Below, one piece after another: positions 7,514-9,455 of a stretch of DNA of 9,455 bases. The position numbers and the translations under genes are program-made. The notes below the pieces were generated by a model, which was not told the origin of the DNA, ran no database searches, and was given only the letters and a program-made list of their open reading frames with translations. Positions within the stretch are counted from its first letter, which is position 1, and each line of letters opens with the position of its first letter. This stretch comes from Planctomycetales bacterium (GTDB taxonomy: Bacteria; Planctomycetota; Phycisphaerae; SM23-33). The stretch is taken from positions 1 to 9,455 of the forward strand of contig JAUVIQ010000115.1 of assembly GCA_030592655.1 (NCBI GenBank). The letters run 5' to 3'.

Positions 7514-9124
7514 TTACTCCCCCTTCCTTGAAACGATACTTACCGGCTCGCCGTCTTTCAGGTAGTTCACGCCTTCGACAATAACGGTCATACCGTCGGC
7601 CAATTGGTCGTTGTCGATACGCTGCAATTCGCCTACCGTTTCGTGGAGCGTAACGGTGAGTTTTTTCGCCTTCATCTTATCGCCGGCGCCGTCGGTAACG
7701 AAAAGGTAGCCGCTGCGTTCGCCCGTCGGCATAATGGCTTCCATGGGGACATAGAATCCGCTGCGCCGTTCATCACGCTTGAATTGCACACGAACGATGG
7801 CGTCCGGGTGAAGCACCCAGTCTTCGGGAATCCAGGTAACGCGGTCGCCGTCCTTGAGGTTTTCGGGCGGTTTGGCGGCAATGGTCTGCTGGAACTTAAG
7901 TCCGCCGGTGTCCTTCAATTTCCGAAGGACGTAGATACCCTGTAAATTCACGCGGTGATCACCCGGAATGACCCGAACCTTGCGAATCGTGCCAACGGAC
8001 CTGGACGGGTCGAGCCGATCCGTGAGCGACAGACCTTCAACGACCCAGACAAAATAGCCTTCAGCGTCTTTTCTCAGGCATTGTTTCTCATCCACATAGA
8101 GGCTTTTGCTGTCGTTGAGGTTAGCACGCATAACCGATATAATGCCGGCGATTCGCGGTAGTTTCAGGACGGCGGGATCCTTCGGCGGATTAATCGCAGC
8201 GCGATAATTTCGCGTTATGAGCGTAACCTTGAATGTTCGCGTATGCTGGTCGGCTACTGTGGCTTTCAGGTACACCCTTCCCTGAAGCGGCTCTTTCCGG
8301 TTCGGAATGTACACATCGACCTGGTCGCCGATGGCGATTGTGCGGTTGGTCCGGCCTGAGACGATTACGTTCACCTTTACGGGGTCCGTCGTTACGATGT
8401 GTCCGACCGACTTTCCGGCCTGGACGTATCCGCCGACGCGAACGCCGACCGCCGATACCTGGCAGTCAAACGGCGCCATGAGCGTAGTGTACTGCAAATC
8501 CAGTTTGGCTTGCGCCAGTTTAGCCTCCGCGCGTTTCAGAGCCGTTTTACCGGCCAGAATGGCTGCTTCGGCTTGATCGAGCTTGGCCTTGGAAATATCC
8601 CGCTTAGCCCGCGACAAGGCAACTTCGAGAACCGTTGCGACATTGTGGGAATGCGCCTCGGTCATTTGTTTGAGGTCGAATTCCGCATAATCCAGGCTGG
8701 CCTTAGCCCCCGCCAGCTCGGCAGGGAGGCTGCTTTCGAGGTTCACTTTGGCGTGCTCGACTTCCGCTTGGGCCACCTGCAGTGCGGCGATATAGGTCGC
8801 CTGATCAATCGTAGCCAGAACGTCGCCTTTGGTGATCACCTTGCCGCCTTCGACCCATCGCCCCTTCAGCAGAGTCCCTTCCTCAACGATATAGTCCACG
8901 CGCCCGGGAACCTCGAACGTTACGTCCTGTTCGGACCATGCCTCCACGACCCCGGTCAGTTGTAACTTATGCGATGGATTGACCGTTCGCAGTTTCACGA
9001 CTTTGACAGGCCTGGGAGTGGGAGGCTTCGGAGGCGGCTTCTTACTGCAACTCGGAAAGACAATCGTGCATGATGCAAAGGTTAAGATGCCGATCAATCT
9101 CAAAAGAAGACGTCTCTTGGCCAT
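7514..9124 (-). CDS. RND efflux periplasmic adaptor lipoprotein (membrane fusion protein)
   Basis: A 536-residue adaptor that should link the RND permease to an outer-membrane channel. The N-terminus is a lipoprotein-like signal: basic start, hydrophobic core (6-23), then F-P-S-Cys26 followed by a Lys/Pro-rich linker (28-39). Phe at -3 is not the classic lipobox, and Cys19 is an alternative. Domains: first half of the lipoyl/barrel-sandwich (68-110, VTFEVPGRV then KGDVLATID), an Ala/Lys/Glu-rich coiled-coil hairpin (111-210), second half of the sandwich (212-245, APFDCQVSAVGVRVGGYVQAG) and the beta-barrel (248-305). Typical adaptors are about 350-400 residues. Here residues 330-400 resemble a membrane-proximal module and the end (440-536) looks like another, so the C-terminal part may be duplicated. 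The start is firm: AGGTGAGG lies 4 nt before the ATG, and the next gene follows 3 nt after the stop. Together with the permease it forms the core of an export pump. Confidence 0.93.
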   Translation of the reverse strand: MAKRRLLLRLIGILTFASCTIVFPSCSKKPPPKPPTPRPVKVVKLRTVNPSHKLQLTGVVEAWSEQDVTFEVPGRVDYIVEEGTLLKGRWVEGGKVITKGDVLATIDQATYIAALQVAQAEVEHAKVNLESSLPAELAGAKASLDYAEFDLKQMTEAHSHNVATVLEVALSRAKRDISKAKLDQAEAAILAGKTALKRAEAKLAQAKLDLQYTTLMAPFDCQVSAVGVRVGGYVQAGKSVGHIVTTDPVKVNVIVSGRTNRTIAIGDQVDVYIPNRKEPLQGRVYLKATVADQHTRTFKVTLITRNYRAAINPPKDPAVLKLPRIAGIISVMRANLNDSKSLYVDEKQCLRKDAEGYFVWVVEGLSLTDRLDPSRSVGTIRKVRVIPGDHRVNLQGIYVLRKLKDTGGLKFQQTIAAKPPENLKDGDRVTWIPEDWVLHPDAIVRVQFKRDERRSGFYVPMEAIMPTGERSGYLFVTDGAGDKMKAKKLTVTLHETVGELQRIDNDQLADGMTVIVEGVNYLKDGEPVSIVSRKGE

Positions 9125-9127
9125 AGG

Positions 9128-9135
9128 GCCTCACC
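9128..9135 (-). promoter_or_regulatory. Ribosome binding site of the adaptor gene
   Basis: AGGTGAGG on the minus strand, 4 nt before the ATG (AGGTG to ATG is 7 nt). A good match to the anti-Shine-Dalgarno sequence that fixes the start at 9124. Confidence 0.7.
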
Positions 9136-9185
9136 TGCCTTACATTCATCAGAAACAAATTTTACTATCCCCGGTGAGTTTATCA

Positions 9186-9197
9186 TTGTCTAAACAA
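9186..9197. repeat. Dyad repeat copy 1, possible operator
   Basis: TTGTCTAAACAA: inverted TTGT/ACAA arms around a 4-nt centre. It matches copy 2 at 9225-9236 in 10 of 12 positions, and both are preceded by A or T-rich sequence. It lies just downstream of the predicted transcript start of the efflux operon. Confidence 0.4.
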
Positions 9198-9208
9198 ACG
9201 GTAATTCA

Positions 9209-9236
9209 AGTATAATCTCCGTTATTGTCCCAACAA
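9209..9236 (-). promoter_or_regulatory. Possible promoter of the RND efflux operon
   Basis: On the minus strand TTGTTG (9236-9231, 3 of 6 to consensus) and TATACT (9214-9209, 5 of 6) are 16 nt apart. The predicted transcript start is near 9202, giving a leader of about 75 nt. The -35 is poor, as might be expected for a regulated promoter. The plus strand shows TATAAT at 9211-9216 with TTGTCT 19 nt upstream, but no gene follows it. Confidence 0.35.
9225..9236. repeat. Dyad repeat copy 2, overlapping the -35 box
   Basis: TTGTCCCAACAA: same TTGT-N4-ACAA architecture as copy 1, starting 39 nt away. It is also part of a larger near-palindrome at 9228-9244 (TCCCAACAATTGTGGGA, one unpaired A). It covers the predicted -35 of the efflux promoter. 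Confidence 0.4.
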
Positions 9237-9455
9237 TTGTGGGAATATATTTTGCATAGGTCCTACGGTACCGTTGGCGGCAATCAGATGCCGCTCCTCA
9301 GGCTGGCCCTGTGACCTAAACGGCGTAGAGGTGAACGGTTTTGCTCTTGAGATACATTGTCAGCTGGCATGGCTACGGATTCTTGTGGCAATATGAGGTC
9401 AGGATTCTTCTCCGCATCCGCTGCTCATTGTGGTGACCAAAGCGGTTGAAGGCGA

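Larger units (their letters stand above)
9125..9455. other. Non-coding upstream region of the efflux operon
   Basis: No credible gene was found on either strand in these 331 bases. The stretch 9128-9135 holds the adaptor ribosome binding site. It also has a possible promoter (9209-9236), repeated TTGT-N4-ACAA dyads, a 10-bp palindrome ACGGTACCGT (9265-9274) and a GC-rich hairpin (9277-9294). The outer 150 bases show nothing clear. A 26-codon open frame at 9373-9453 on the minus strand runs off the edge and could be the end of another gene, but it has no recognisable content. Confidence 0.6.

Noticed and set aside
9277..9294. GC-rich hairpin GCGGCA/TGCCGC as a terminator
   Set aside because: The stem is only 6 bp and no T run follows on either strand. 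It may be a chance dyad.
9373..9453. Tail of an upstream gene on the minus strand
   Set aside because: An open stretch of 26 codons at an edge is expected by chance and has no recognisable residues.

Overview
The window carries six protein-coding genes, all on the minus strand and read from high to low coordinates, plus about 330 bases of upstream DNA at the right edge. No rRNA, tRNA, CRISPR array, insertion sequence or plus-strand gene could be supported. The DNA is moderately GC-rich. The style of the proteins (a lipoprotein-type efflux adaptor with a long extra C-terminal segment, a lone STAS protein, a secreted TPR protein with a Gly/Ser/Arg-rich linker) suggests a Gram-negative-type environmental bacterium. 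It fits Planctomycetota (Phycisphaerae-like), but that is inferred from protein style, not from a marker gene.

Region A (about 9455 to 3456) looks like an efflux operon. From 9455 to 9125 there is non-coding DNA with a possible promoter at 9209-9236. Two near-identical 12-bp dyads, TTGTC(T/C)(A/C)AACAA, flank that promoter. Then come an RND adaptor lipoprotein (9124-7514), an RND inner-membrane permease starting 3 nt after the adaptor stop (7510-4193), and a K+-channel-type membrane protein 17 nt after the permease stop (4175-3456). Adaptor and permease should form the inner-membrane and periplasmic parts of a tripartite pump. No outer-membrane TolC-type factor and no regulator are present in the window.

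Region B (about 3410 to 1) is probably a second transcription unit with its own sigma70-type promoter (TTGCGA-17-TATTAT, 3382-3410). It encodes a PilT/PilU-family ATPase (3335-2238), a small STAS-domain protein (2181-1825), and a secreted or membrane-anchored TPR protein (1799 to the left edge, incomplete). Spacing is tight and the TPR gene has a good GAGGAG ribosome binding site, so the three are probably co-transcribed.

The most interesting points are these: the K+ channel attached to an RND pump operon; the apparent duplication of the C-terminal module in the adaptor; the PilT-like motor encoded with STAS and TPR proteins instead of pilus genes, with the usual AIRNLIRE motif not recognisable; the STAS protein lacking the usual phospho-acceptor serine; and the dyad symmetry over both promoters. 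None is proof of a new system.
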